This document shows positions 17,468 through 25,281 of a stretch of 64,000 nucleotides of DNA, in pieces. Source of the DNA: JAPLJC01 sp963697965 (GTDB lineage: Bacteria > Desulfobacterota > Desulfobaccia > Desulfobaccales > 0-14-0-80-60-11); contig OY969108.1 in the NCBI GenBank assembly GCA_963697965.1, forward strand, positions 806,001-870,000. The letters are read 5' to 3'. The translations under genes were made by a program, and so were the position numbers. Position 1 is the stretch's first letter; the number at the start of each line of letters is the position of its first letter. Below the pieces are notes generated by a model. That model had not been told where the DNA came from and searched no databases. It saw only the letters and a list, made by a program, of their open reading frames with translations.

Positions 17468-18664
17468 TTAGACCACGCCCTGCTGCCGCAGTTCTGCGAC
17501 TTGATCCGGTCCATATCCCAATTCCTGCAGAATGGTCCCGGTGTGTTCGCCGAGTTCGGGGGCGGGTTGGCGCAAGGTCCCCGGGGTTCGGGAAAACTTG
17601 GCGGCGATGCCTAATTGCCGGTAGGCCCCCCAGCTTTGGTGCATCAGGTCCACCACCAGCTGCCGGGCTCGAATATGGGAGTCACGCGACGCTTCCTCCA
17701 GGTTCAGCACCGGTTCACAGCAGCAGTCGTGTTTGGCGAAGTGTGCCAGCCATTCCGCCTGAGTGCGCTGTTTAAAGAGCGCCGCCACCGCCTCTATCAG
17801 GGGTCCCTGATGGGGGCCGGGCTCGAAGTAATGGCTCTGGTCCCATTGCGGCTGCGCCACCGCCTCGCAAAAGGCTTTCCAGAATTGTGGTTCCAGTGCC
17901 CCCAGGGACATATAGCGGCCATCCTTGGTCTCATAAAGATTGTAGCAGGCAAAGCCATGATTGAGGAAGTCATCCCCGGGCCGGGGGATCTCCCCATCGG
18001 CCAGATACTTGCCCCACCTCAGGCAATTCCAAAGGAAGGAGCCGTCCAGCATGGCAATGTCGAGATACTGCCCGGCACCCTGGCGTTCCCGCACCAGCAA
18101 TGCCAGGGCGATGCTAAAGGCCGCCAGCAGGGCGCCGCCGCCCAGGTCGGCAATTTGCACTCCCGGCAGGGTGGGCCGGCCGTCACGGCCGCTATAAGAC
18201 AATACCCCGCTCAAGGCCAGGTAGTTGATATCGTGGCCGGCCCTCTGAAAGCGGGGGCCGCTGTCCCCATAGCCCGAGAGGGAGCCATAAATCAGCCGGG
18301 GGTTGATGGCCCGGAGACTCTCATAATCCAAGCCCAAGCGGGCCATTACCCCGGGCCGGAAGCCTTCCAGGACCACGTCGGCCTGACGGGCCAACTGCCG
18401 GAAGATCTCCTGGCCCGCCGCGGATTTGAGGTTAAGGGTCAAGGAGCGCTTGTTGCGGTTTAATACTACGTGAAAGCCGCTGTTCCTGCCGATGCGGGGA
18501 TACCACTCCCGGATGTAGTCGCCCCGCTGAGGTTCTTCCACCTTGATGACGTCGGCGCCAAAATCCGCCAGCAGCATGGTACAGAAGGGCCCGGGCAGCA
18601 GCCGCGACAGATCCAAGACGCGCACCCCTGCCAGGGCCGCCTCCATTTGGGCTTCAACCTTCAT
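17468..18664 (-). CDS. Class III (CaiB/BaiF) CoA-transferase
   Basis: 398 residues. Family marks: VRVLDLSRLLPGPFCTMLLAD (here split: RVLDLSRLLPGPF then CTMLLADFGADVIKVE), NRNKRSLTLNLKS, and GHDINYLALSGVLS with the conserved Asp that forms the acyl-enzyme in this family. It should move CoA between a donor thioester and a free acid, giving an ATP-free way to activate the growth acid. The first ATG (18664) lacks a clear ribosome binding site; a second ATG six codons inside follows AAGG and is possible. It lies between the membrane protein gene and an acyl-CoA dehydrogenase gene. Confidence 0.9.
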   Translation of the reverse strand: MKVEAQMEAALAGVRVLDLSRLLPGPFCTMLLADFGADVIKVEEPQRGDYIREWYPRIGRNSGFHVVLNRNKRSLTLNLKSAAGQEIFRQLARQADVVLEGFRPGVMARLGLDYESLRAINPRLIYGSLSGYGDSGPRFQRAGHDINYLALSGVLSYSGRDGRPTLPGVQIADLGGGALLAAFSIALALLVRERQGAGQYLDIAMLDGSFLWNCLRWGKYLADGEIPRPGDDFLNHGFACYNLYETKDGRYMSLGALEPQFWKAFCEAVAQPQWDQSHYFEPGPHQGPLIEAVAALFKQRTQAEWLAHFAKHDCCCEPVLNLEEASRDSHIRARQLVVDLMHQSWGAYRQLGIAAKFSRTPGTLRQPAPELGEHTGTILQELGYGPDQVAELRQQGVV

Positions 18665-18715
18665 TACTCACTGCTTCAGCACATTTCCCGGGGCGGGGTA
18701 GGCGATCCCAACCCT

Positions 18716-20014
18716 TTAGTGTTCATGGACATAGAAGGGCCATTTGTGGAAGAACCACTCGTTCCACAGCACGGGAATAATCCACCAGAAGTTCCAGATG
18801 AGGGACTCTCCGTTGAGGGCCCGTTCGGCGACGTCATGCTCCATATGGGGATTGCCCAGGCCCCAATAACCGAAGTTGACGTAGTAGAAGAAAATGTAGT
18901 TGAGCGCCATCAGGACAACGACGCCTAGGGTTCGGAACCAGAAATTCCCCCAGGAATCCACATCGCCGCACGGCGCCAGGTCATCGAAATAGTGGTGCCA
19001 GATGAGTAAGGGGATCAGGGCGAAACCGGCGATCTCGGCGGCGTGGTACCAGAGAAAACGGATGGGGCTGCCCTTGTCGGACGCAGGCAGGTGTTTTACT
19101 ACATCTTCCATATTCAACCAGAGGCCCGCGATATGCACACAGATCAGGGCCATGATATAGGCGCCGACGAAGGTCAGGATCAGGGAGATAAATCCCTTCC
19201 AGGGCTGGGGCAGCTTAATCACGGACCACGGCTTCATGCGCCAGACGTTGGGAACCATGAAGAGCAAAATGATGGCCCATTCCCACCAGCCGAAGACCCA
19301 GTGCACGTGCATGGTGCCGGCGATGCCGCCCCACCAGGGGATCCCGAGCCCGTAGGATTTCCCAAAAAGGACGCCGTAGATCAGACCCCAGAAAGGCACC
19401 ACCAAAATGGTGAAGTAGAACATGGTCAGCATGCTGCACCAGCCGAGCTCGGCCAGGCCGGCCTCGGGTTGTTTCAGGTCACTGGGGCGGATGGGCCATT
19501 TGCCGAACAGGATGGTGGTATAGGGATAGGCGAAAAAGCCGATGAGCACAAAGGTCACTACCGCCCGTTCCCCAAAATGGGCGGCGGGGTTGGTCAGGGT
19601 CTTGAGGGTCAGGGTCTGGGCGACACCCTCCGGCATCACGGTCTTGCCGGCCGCGGCCAACCATTCCAGGTTCGATTCGCTGAGGAAGTTAAAGCCCAAC
19701 CCCAAAATGCGGTAAAACACCACATGGATGACAAACCATACCAGGACCAGATTAAAGATGGTTTCTATAATGCCTCTGGCCGGCTGGGGCACGTTATGAA
19801 AAGGCCAATCCCCCAGGAACATGTGCTGCCAGAGGCCCACCAAAATCATCATTGCCAAATAAAGTACGAAGGGATAAGGAAACGAACCTACCGGCCCCCG
19901 GGGATCACTGAAGATGTACCAGATGATCCAGGCGACGAAGAAAAAGACGAAAAATGAGACAATACCCGTAAGGGGCTGCCCCCAACGCGGCCGTAGCGCT
20001 CCTGGACTTGCCAT
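18716..20014 (-). CDS. Ten-helix membrane protein, Trp/His-rich, function unknown
   Basis: 432 residues from the ATG at 20014, which follows AGGAGAGAGG; ten more codons upstream are open. About ten hydrophobic helices are visible, for instance VSFFVFFFVAWIIWYIF near the start and LIWNFWWIIPVLWNEWFF near the end. Several helices carry His and Trp close together (MHVHWVFGWWEW, LLIWHHYF, LWQHMF), which could bind haem or metal or line a channel. I do not recognise the family. Being embedded among acyl-CoA genes it could be an uptake system for the acid or a membrane redox protein; the sequence does not decide. There is no signal peptide and no nucleotide-binding motif. Confidence 0.75.
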   Translation of the reverse strand: MASPGALRPRWGQPLTGIVSFFVFFFVAWIIWYIFSDPRGPVGSFPYPFVLYLAMMILVGLWQHMFLGDWPFHNVPQPARGIIETIFNLVLVWFVIHVVFYRILGLGFNFLSESNLEWLAAAGKTVMPEGVAQTLTLKTLTNPAAHFGERAVVTFVLIGFFAYPYTTILFGKWPIRPSDLKQPEAGLAELGWCSMLTMFYFTILVVPFWGLIYGVLFGKSYGLGIPWWGGIAGTMHVHWVFGWWEWAIILLFMVPNVWRMKPWSVIKLPQPWKGFISLILTFVGAYIMALICVHIAGLWLNMEDVVKHLPASDKGSPIRFLWYHAAEIAGFALIPLLIWHHYFDDLAPCGDVDSWGNFWFRTLGVVVLMALNYIFFYYVNFGYWGLGNPHMEHDVAERALNGESLIWNFWWIIPVLWNEWFFHKWPFYVHEH

Positions 20015-20106
20015 ATCCTCTCTCCTGTCGGTTTGGCCCATCAATATGTTTGGTTCTAGTCTGAAATGATGGCCCTATTCAGAGGTTCATTCAGTGCGAT
20101 TCAGGC

Positions 20107-20298
20107 CTAAATGGCATCCATGTGCTCTTCTTTGTAAATCCGCACCGCTTCTTCGTCCACCATCTTCCTGATGAACTCCAGGCAGACCGCATCCCCGACA
20201 ATTTTCGGCCAGATCTCCGGCAGCAGCTCCATTACCACCCGCTTTTTCCCCTCGTCATCGAGGGCACTGACCGCCTCTTTAATCTCAGCGAATGTCAT
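20107..20298 (-). CDS. Small conserved-type hypothetical protein (63 aa)
   Basis: 63 residues, start MTFAEIKEAVSALDDEGKKR, with the strong ribosome binding site AGAAGGGAGG in front of the ATG at 20298. It is predicted all-helical, acidic, soluble and without Cys motifs apart from one Cys (Cys39). The codon use and position, 92 bases ahead of the ten-helix membrane protein gene and 97 after the acyl-CoA synthetase gene, make it a real operon member. A helper or small subunit of the membrane protein is a guess only. Confidence 0.65.
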   Translation of the reverse strand: MTFAEIKEAVSALDDEGKKRVVMELLPEIWPKIVGDAVCLEFIRKMVDEEAVRIYKEEHMDAI

Positions 20299-20395
20299 AT
20301 TTCCCTCCCTTCTATAATAATCTTAACTGCTTACCTTTGTTTAAGGTTCCCGGCCACGGAAGGCTGCGGGGAAGATCGGTTTTTCTGCCCTTAAA

Positions 20396-22168
20396 TCACT
20401 GTTCACCGCTCAAAGGCTTCAGTTGCGTGAACTCGTGGTAGAAATACTCATGCTGGCCTCTTAAGCCTTTCTCCTTGTTGACGATCTCGTTTTGCCTGAG
20501 CTCAACGCGGCGGATCTTGCCACTCAGGGTCTTGGGCACCTCGGGCACGAATTCGATGATGCGCGGAATCTTGAACTTGGCAAGGACATTCGTGCAGTGT
20601 TTAAACAGATCGCTTGCCAGGTCGGCGGAGGGCTCGATGCCGGGTCTGAGGATGACGAAGCCCTTGACGAGCTGCCACCTCTTGGGGTCCGGGCTCCCGA
20701 CGACCGCGGCCTCGGCCACCGCCTCATGCTCGATGAGAGCGCTCTCGACCTCAAAGGGGCCCACCCGGTAGTCGGAGGATTTAATGACGTCGTCGGCGCG
20801 TCCGACGAACCACCAGTAGCCCTTTGCGTCGTAGGAAGCCCGGTCTCCCGTGTAGTAGTAGTTGCCGCGGAAGACGTCCTTCATCTGCTCGGGGCTGCCG
20901 AGGTACTCGGTAAAGAGGCCCGTGGCCCGCCACCGGTCGAGCCTTACGGTGATATGACCCACCTCATCGGGTTTGGTGATCTCCTTCCCATCGTCATCGA
21001 CAAGGGCGATATCGTAGAGGAAGGTCGGTTGCCCGAAGGAGCCTGCAACGATCTTCCCCTTGTTCCAGGGAGGATTGCCGATCATAGCCGTGGATTCGGT
21101 CTGTCCGTAGAAGTCCCTGATCTCGGTGCCGGTGAATCGCCGCCAGGTCTGGATGATTTCCGGGTTGAGGGGCTCGCCGGCGCTCACCGACTCCCTCAGG
21201 GCTGCGAACTTGAACTTGCTGAGATCGACCAGTATGAAGGCCCTCCAGGCCGTCGGCGGGGCGCAGAAGGTGTTTACCTGGAGGCGGTCCACGGCGCCCA
21301 GGTACCTCTCGATATCGAGCTTGCCTGGGTAAAAGAGCCCGGTGGTGGTCGCTCCCATGCTAAGCGGGGGAAAAAAGCAGCTCCAGGCCCACTTGGCCCA
21401 CCCGGGTGCACTGAGGTTGTTGTGAACGTCCCCCGGCTTGAGGCCGATGACGTTGGCTGTAGAGAGATGACCCAGGGGATAGGATACGGCCGTATGCGCC
21501 ACTCTCTTGGCCATCCCCGTGGTCCCGGAAGTGAAAAAGCAAAGAATAACGTCTTGGGGTTTCGTCTTCTCGGCCACGGCGGTCGTGCCTTCCTTATCGA
21601 CTTCGTCGTAGCTCTGCCAGCCCTCCAGCTTCCCAAGGACGATCTTCACCTTGGGGGCGGCCCCGACGATCTTGAGAGCCGCTTCGATGATCACCGCCGA
21701 ATTCTGGTCCGCGATAACGGCATGGGGCGGGTAGCTCTGGAAGCGGTACTCCATCTCCCTTACCGTCATGGTCATGGCCGTCGGGACCGACACCATCCCG
21801 CCCTTCACCGTGGCCAGACTGGCAAACCAAGTTTCAGGGACCGAAGGGATCATCAGGTAGACGCTCTCACCCTTGCCGATCCCGTATTTTCGCAAGAAGT
21901 TCAAAAGCTGGTTGCTCTTGCCGGCAAGCTCCGAGTAGGTGAAGCGGCGCTCTTCATTGGTATCGATGTTGAGCCAAAGCAGGGCCGCCTGTCCGGGCCG
22001 CTCCTTCACGTGAATTCCTTCGAAGATCTCCTCCGCCCAGTTGAACTGATCGGGCATCTTAGCCTTGTTCAGGCTCTCGAAGACGGCCTTCGACGCTTCG
22101 GCCTTCTTGGCGTTGTCCTCCATCATGCTAATGTCCATGATCTGCCGGTAATAACTTTGAAGTGCCAT
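20396..22168 (-). CDS. AMP-forming acyl-CoA synthetase (short/medium chain)
   Basis: 590 residues. Adenylation motifs: FFTSGTTGMAKRV (about 213-225), DFYGQTES, YTGDRASYDAKGYWWFVGRADD and the swivelling C-terminal domain ending in PKTLSGKIRR with the catalytic Lys. The N-terminal part (NWAEEIFEGIHVKE and RFTYSELAGKSNQLLNFLRK) resembles medium-chain/butyryl-CoA synthetases rather than acetyl-CoA synthetase. It would convert a free acid such as isobutyrate or butyrate plus ATP and CoA into the acyl-CoA, with AMP and PPi as by-products. The Lys would be the target if the GNAT proteins of this cluster act as Pat-type acetyltransferases. Confidence 0.92.
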   Translation of the reverse strand: MALQSYYRQIMDISMMEDNAKKAEASKAVFESLNKAKMPDQFNWAEEIFEGIHVKERPGQAALLWLNIDTNEERRFTYSELAGKSNQLLNFLRKYGIGKGESVYLMIPSVPETWFASLATVKGGMVSVPTAMTMTVREMEYRFQSYPPHAVIADQNSAVIIEAALKIVGAAPKVKIVLGKLEGWQSYDEVDKEGTTAVAEKTKPQDVILCFFTSGTTGMAKRVAHTAVSYPLGHLSTANVIGLKPGDVHNNLSAPGWAKWAWSCFFPPLSMGATTTGLFYPGKLDIERYLGAVDRLQVNTFCAPPTAWRAFILVDLSKFKFAALRESVSAGEPLNPEIIQTWRRFTGTEIRDFYGQTESTAMIGNPPWNKGKIVAGSFGQPTFLYDIALVDDDGKEITKPDEVGHITVRLDRWRATGLFTEYLGSPEQMKDVFRGNYYYTGDRASYDAKGYWWFVGRADDVIKSSDYRVGPFEVESALIEHEAVAEAAVVGSPDPKRWQLVKGFVILRPGIEPSADLASDLFKHCTNVLAKFKIPRIIEFVPEVPKTLSGKIRRVELRQNEIVNKEKGLRGQHEYFYHEFTQLKPLSGEQ

Positions 22169-22338
22169 AATTAACCTCCATGGTTCGATGTTAATTTTGG
22201 TTGCTGGATTTCACAGCCGCCATCGATGGCCAAACCCGCAGCAGTCCAGATGCAGTCAGTGTTCCCATTGAGGAAGGTGCCGTATTCTACCAGATTGTCG
22301 ATAATTTTGTTAATTCAAAGTTCATCTGGTTTTTTCTT

Positions 22339-23190
22339 TTAGGCATACTCGTAGAAGCCGCGTCCGGTCTTTCGCCCCAGCCAGCCGGCTTCCACGTATT
22401 TGCGCAGCAGCGGACAGGGCCGGTATTTGGAATCGCAGAAACCGTTAAACAGGGTCTCCATGATGGCCAGGCAGGTGTCCAGGCCGATGAGGTCCGCCAG
22501 GCCCAGGGGCCCCATTGGGTGGTTGGCGCCGAGCTGCATCACGAGATCGATGTTTTCCCGGGTGCCCACGCCCTGATAGAGGCAGTACACCGCCTCATTG
22601 ATCATGGGCATGAGGATGCGATTGATGAGGAACCCGGGATAATCACTGGCCTCAGCCGGGGTCTTGCCGAACTTGAGGCATAGGTCCCGGGTCACCTCAA
22701 AGGTCTCGTCCGTTGTGGTCAGTGCCCGGATCAACTCCACCAGCTTCATCACCGGCGCCGGGTTCATGAAGTGCATGCCGATGACCTTGCCGGGTCTCTT
22801 CGTCTGGGCGGCTATGCGGCCGATGGGAATAGACGACGTGTTAGAGGCCAGGATGGCCTGGGGCGCACAGATGGCATCCAGCTCCCGGAAGATCTTAAAC
22901 TTCAGCGGTTCGTTTTCCGTCGCCGCCTCGATCGCCACCTCCACCGGGGCCATATCCTGAAGATGGACGGTGGTCCGGATGCGGCCGAGAACCGCGCCCT
23001 GGTCCGCGGGGCTGATCTTGCCCTTCTCCACACCCCTGGCCAGGGTCTTGGTGATGGCCGCAAGGCCTTGATGGACAAGTTCCTCGTTGATATCGCTCAT
23101 GATCACCATTAGACCGCTCATGGCCGCCACCTGGGCGATGCCGTGGCCCATCTGGCCGGCGCCTACGACTCCAACGGTTTTCACCTCCAT
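22339..23190 (-). CDS. hbd: 3-hydroxyacyl-CoA dehydrogenase (3-hydroxybutyryl-CoA type)
   Basis: 283 residues from the ATG at 23190 (AAAAGGAGATG upstream); 11 open codons ahead are not supported. Rossmann motif VGVVGAGQMGHGIAQ (about 5-19), ASNTSSIPI, then GMHFMNPAPVMKLVELI with the catalytic His, and the C-terminal dimer domain GFLINRILMPMINEAV and ANHPMGPLGLADLIGLD. This single-domain form (about 280 residues) is typical for NAD-linked 3-hydroxybutyryl-CoA dehydrogenases. In the pathway it follows the enoyl-CoA hydratase and precedes thiolysis. Confidence 0.95.
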   Translation of the reverse strand: MEVKTVGVVGAGQMGHGIAQVAAMSGLMVIMSDINEELVHQGLAAITKTLARGVEKGKISPADQGAVLGRIRTTVHLQDMAPVEVAIEAATENEPLKFKIFRELDAICAPQAILASNTSSIPIGRIAAQTKRPGKVIGMHFMNPAPVMKLVELIRALTTTDETFEVTRDLCLKFGKTPAEASDYPGFLINRILMPMINEAVYCLYQGVGTRENIDLVMQLGANHPMGPLGLADLIGLDTCLAIMETLFNGFCDSKYRPCPLLRKYVEAGWLGRKTGRGFYEYA

Positions 23191-23277
23191 TTCCACATCT
23201 CCTTTTAGGCGCCGTGGCGCCAAGACCTTTGCAGTAATCGGGATACCCCGGGTTGGGGCTCGCCTCGCCTGGCGTGT

Positions 23278-23679
23278 TCAGTCCACCAGGGAAAAGAGGG
23301 GAACTACTCCCGGCCCCGAGGTATATTTCATATGCTCAACCACCTGGTGCCCCATTTTCACCTTTTTGCCGATCAGCTCCATGGTGGCGCGCTCCGGCTG
23401 GGGGTCGTCCAGCAGCCCTGTCAGCCGGGGGCCCTCCCGGAGTTGGACCAGGACCACGACGTAAGGGGCTTTGAAGTCTTCGGGAGCCACCCGGATCACC
23501 GTGAAGGTGCGGATGGCGCCTTCCCCGGACAATTGGGTGACCTCCTGGTTGGTGGAGCCGCATTCGTCGCAGGTGGCCTTGGGTGGCACGGTGATGGCCC
23601 CGCAGTCGAGACACTTTAATCCCTTGAGAATATTCTCCTTCAAGGCCTCGAAGTATTGGATGTGGGTTAGCTTGTACAT
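23278..23679 (-). CDS. DUF35 OB-fold / zinc-ribbon partner of thiolase
   Basis: 133 residues. A rubredoxin-like zinc ribbon, C23-x2-C26 and C37-x2-C40, in LKCLDCGAITVPP and ATCDECGST, is followed by an OB-fold (GEGAIRTFTVIRVAPE and KMGHQVVEHMKYTSG). Such proteins form tight complexes with SCP2-type thiolases, as in archaeal HMG-CoA synthesis and in the BbsAB thiolase of anaerobic toluene degradation, and are thought to channel CoA substrates. It directly precedes hbd and follows the thiolase gene by 15 bases, which fits a thiolase complex. Confidence 0.9.
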   Translation of the reverse strand: MYKLTHIQYFEALKENILKGLKCLDCGAITVPPKATCDECGSTNQEVTQLSGEGAIRTFTVIRVAPEDFKAPYVVVLVQLREGPRLTGLLDDPQPERATMELIGKKVKMGHQVVEHMKYTSGPGVVPLFSLVD

Positions 23680-23694
23680 GAAATCTCCCCCTGG

Positions 23695-24861
23695 TTAGCG
23701 ACCCAGGATAATATTTACCACCACGGTGCCGGTGCCGCCCAAGGTATCCGTCATGCCGATCCGGGCCCCCTCCACCTGCCGGGGGCCGCACTCTTCCCGA
23801 AGTTGCTTGGCGATCTCGTAGACCTGGGCACAGCCCGTGGCTCCCACCGGATGCCCCTTGGACTTGAGGCCGCCCGAGGGGTTGATGGGGATTCTGCCGC
23901 CCAGGCTGGTTTCGCCGAGTTCCGCGCCCAGGCTGCCTTTGCCGAAATCGAAAAACCCGAGACACTCGCTGGCGACGATTTCGGCAATGGTAAAGCAATC
24001 GTGCAACTCCACTACGTCCACGTGCCTGGGTTCGATCCCCGCCATCTTGTAGGCCTGGGAGGAGGAGGCGAGGCGCGCCCGCATAACCGTGAAGTCCTGC
24101 TGCCGGGACAAGGGCCGGCCATTTCCCTGCCCCACCCCCAAAACCTTGATGGGTTTATGCACCTTCTTCTCGGCGATCTCCCGGCTGGCCAGGACCACCG
24201 CGGCGGCGCCGTCGGAGATGGGACAGCAGTCATAGACCTGCAGCGGATCACAAACCATGGGGCTGTTGAGCACCTTCTCCACGGTGATCTCTTTCTGAAA
24301 TTGGGCCAGGGGGTTCATGGTGCCGTGGTGGTGGTTCTTGACGGCCACCCGCGCCATGCGCTCCTTGAGGACCGGCAGGGGAATGGAGTACTTGTCGGCA
24401 TACTGATGGGCCAGCATGGCAAATACCCCCGGAAAGGTCAGGCCGGTGAATTCCTCATATAGGCTATCCTCAATCATGGCCAGGGCGCTGGTCACCTGAG
24501 AGGTGCCCATGTGGGTGAATTTCTCCACCCCGCCGGCGATGACGATGTCATAGAACCCCGAGGCCACCCACATGACGGCATCGCGAAAGGCTATGGAGGC
24601 CGAGGCGCAGCCGCCTTCGACCCGGGTGGCCGGAACGTTCGGCCCCAAGCCGATTTCATCGGCCAAAAACGGGGCCAGGTTCATCTGCCTTTCGGAAAAA
24701 TCGCCCAGAACGTTGCCGATGACCATGGCCTGAATATCTTTGGAGCTTAGATTGGACTCCTGGATGGCCTCCAGGGCGGCTTCGGCAAAGAGCTCCTTGA
24801 GGCTCAAGCTGGACGGCCCAAACTTGGTCATTCCCACACCCAAGACCGCTACTTCTCTCAT
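23695..24861 (-). CDS. SCP2-type thiolase
   Basis: 388 residues. Active-site Cys85 in VEGGCASASIAF; the two His are in ELHDCFTIAEI and GHPVGATG; the C-terminus carries GTGTVVVNIIL instead of the usual CxGGGxG loop, as in the SCP2/DUF35-linked thiolases. Together with the DUF35 protein it should act as a thiolase on a 3-ketoacyl-CoA, perhaps a branched or longer one not handled by the classical thiolase at 9.9-11.1 kb. GAGAGGAAAAATT precedes the ATG. It is the first gene behind the sigma-54 promoter. Confidence 0.92.
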   Translation of the reverse strand: MREVAVLGVGMTKFGPSSLSLKELFAEAALEAIQESNLSSKDIQAMVIGNVLGDFSERQMNLAPFLADEIGLGPNVPATRVEGGCASASIAFRDAVMWVASGFYDIVIAGGVEKFTHMGTSQVTSALAMIEDSLYEEFTGLTFPGVFAMLAHQYADKYSIPLPVLKERMARVAVKNHHHGTMNPLAQFQKEITVEKVLNSPMVCDPLQVYDCCPISDGAAAVVLASREIAEKKVHKPIKVLGVGQGNGRPLSRQQDFTVMRARLASSSQAYKMAGIEPRHVDVVELHDCFTIAEIVASECLGFFDFGKGSLGAELGETSLGGRIPINPSGGLKSKGHPVGATGCAQVYEIAKQLREECGPRQVEGARIGMTDTLGGTGTVVVNIILGR

Positions 24862-24955
24862 AATTTTTCCTCTCGCGCCGGCCCGGCGGGGTGTCTTTAC
24901 CCCCTCGGCGGCCAGGTTGTCTCATCAGCCCGTTGGGCTAGACCCAAATTATTGG

Positions 24956-24971
24956 TGCAAGGGCTATACCA
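24956..24971 (-). promoter_or_regulatory. Sigma-54 (-24/-12) promoter of the icmF-etf gene set
   Basis: On the minus strand the sequence reads TGGTATAGCCCTTGCA, matching TGGCACG-N4-TTGCW with GG and GC at the invariant -24 and -12 distance. Predicted start is near 24946, giving an 85-base leader before the thiolase ATG. The same element, TGGTACAAGTCTTGCC, is at 39296-39311 in front of the isovalerate operon. Confidence 0.82.
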
Positions 24972-25171
24972 GCAGGGTTTAATAGGATAATATGCTGAAA
25001 TACAAGGTAAAAATTTGCTTCGGGAAGAGTGGGACGTCAGGTAAAATTTATCATATGCTCCATTTTTTCCCCGGAGGCTCCGGCCAACCAGGAGGGTGAG
25101 TGATCAGGGCGAATATTACCATGGGTTAGGCGAATCAGAGGATTAGCTTCACTTTTGTAGCATATCAGACA
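24972..25171. promoter_or_regulatory. Shared upstream activating region, copy 1
   Basis: About 200 bases that align along their length with 39312-39510. Best kept parts are ACCAGCAGGGTTT beside the promoter, AGTGAT-AGGGC-AATATTAC, and GGATTAGCTTCACT followed by TGTAGCATATCAGACA. Two related decamers, ATCATATGCT at 25050-25059 (reverse AGCATATGAT) and AGCATATCAG at 25159-25168, lie about 80 and 190 bases from the -24 element. The matching positions in the second copy have the same spacing to within two bases, so these are candidate enhancer sites for an NtrC-type activator. The remainder of this 420-base gap shows no gene. Confidence 0.7.
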
Positions 25172-25281
25172 GTGGCCGAGAGGCGGCCGGCAGGCGATTG
25201 AGGTTCCTTGGGAATTATTTTATAATAATTTCATCGGGCTTTTGGCAGTGCCGGCCTAAGAGGGTGGACGCCAGGATCGCT

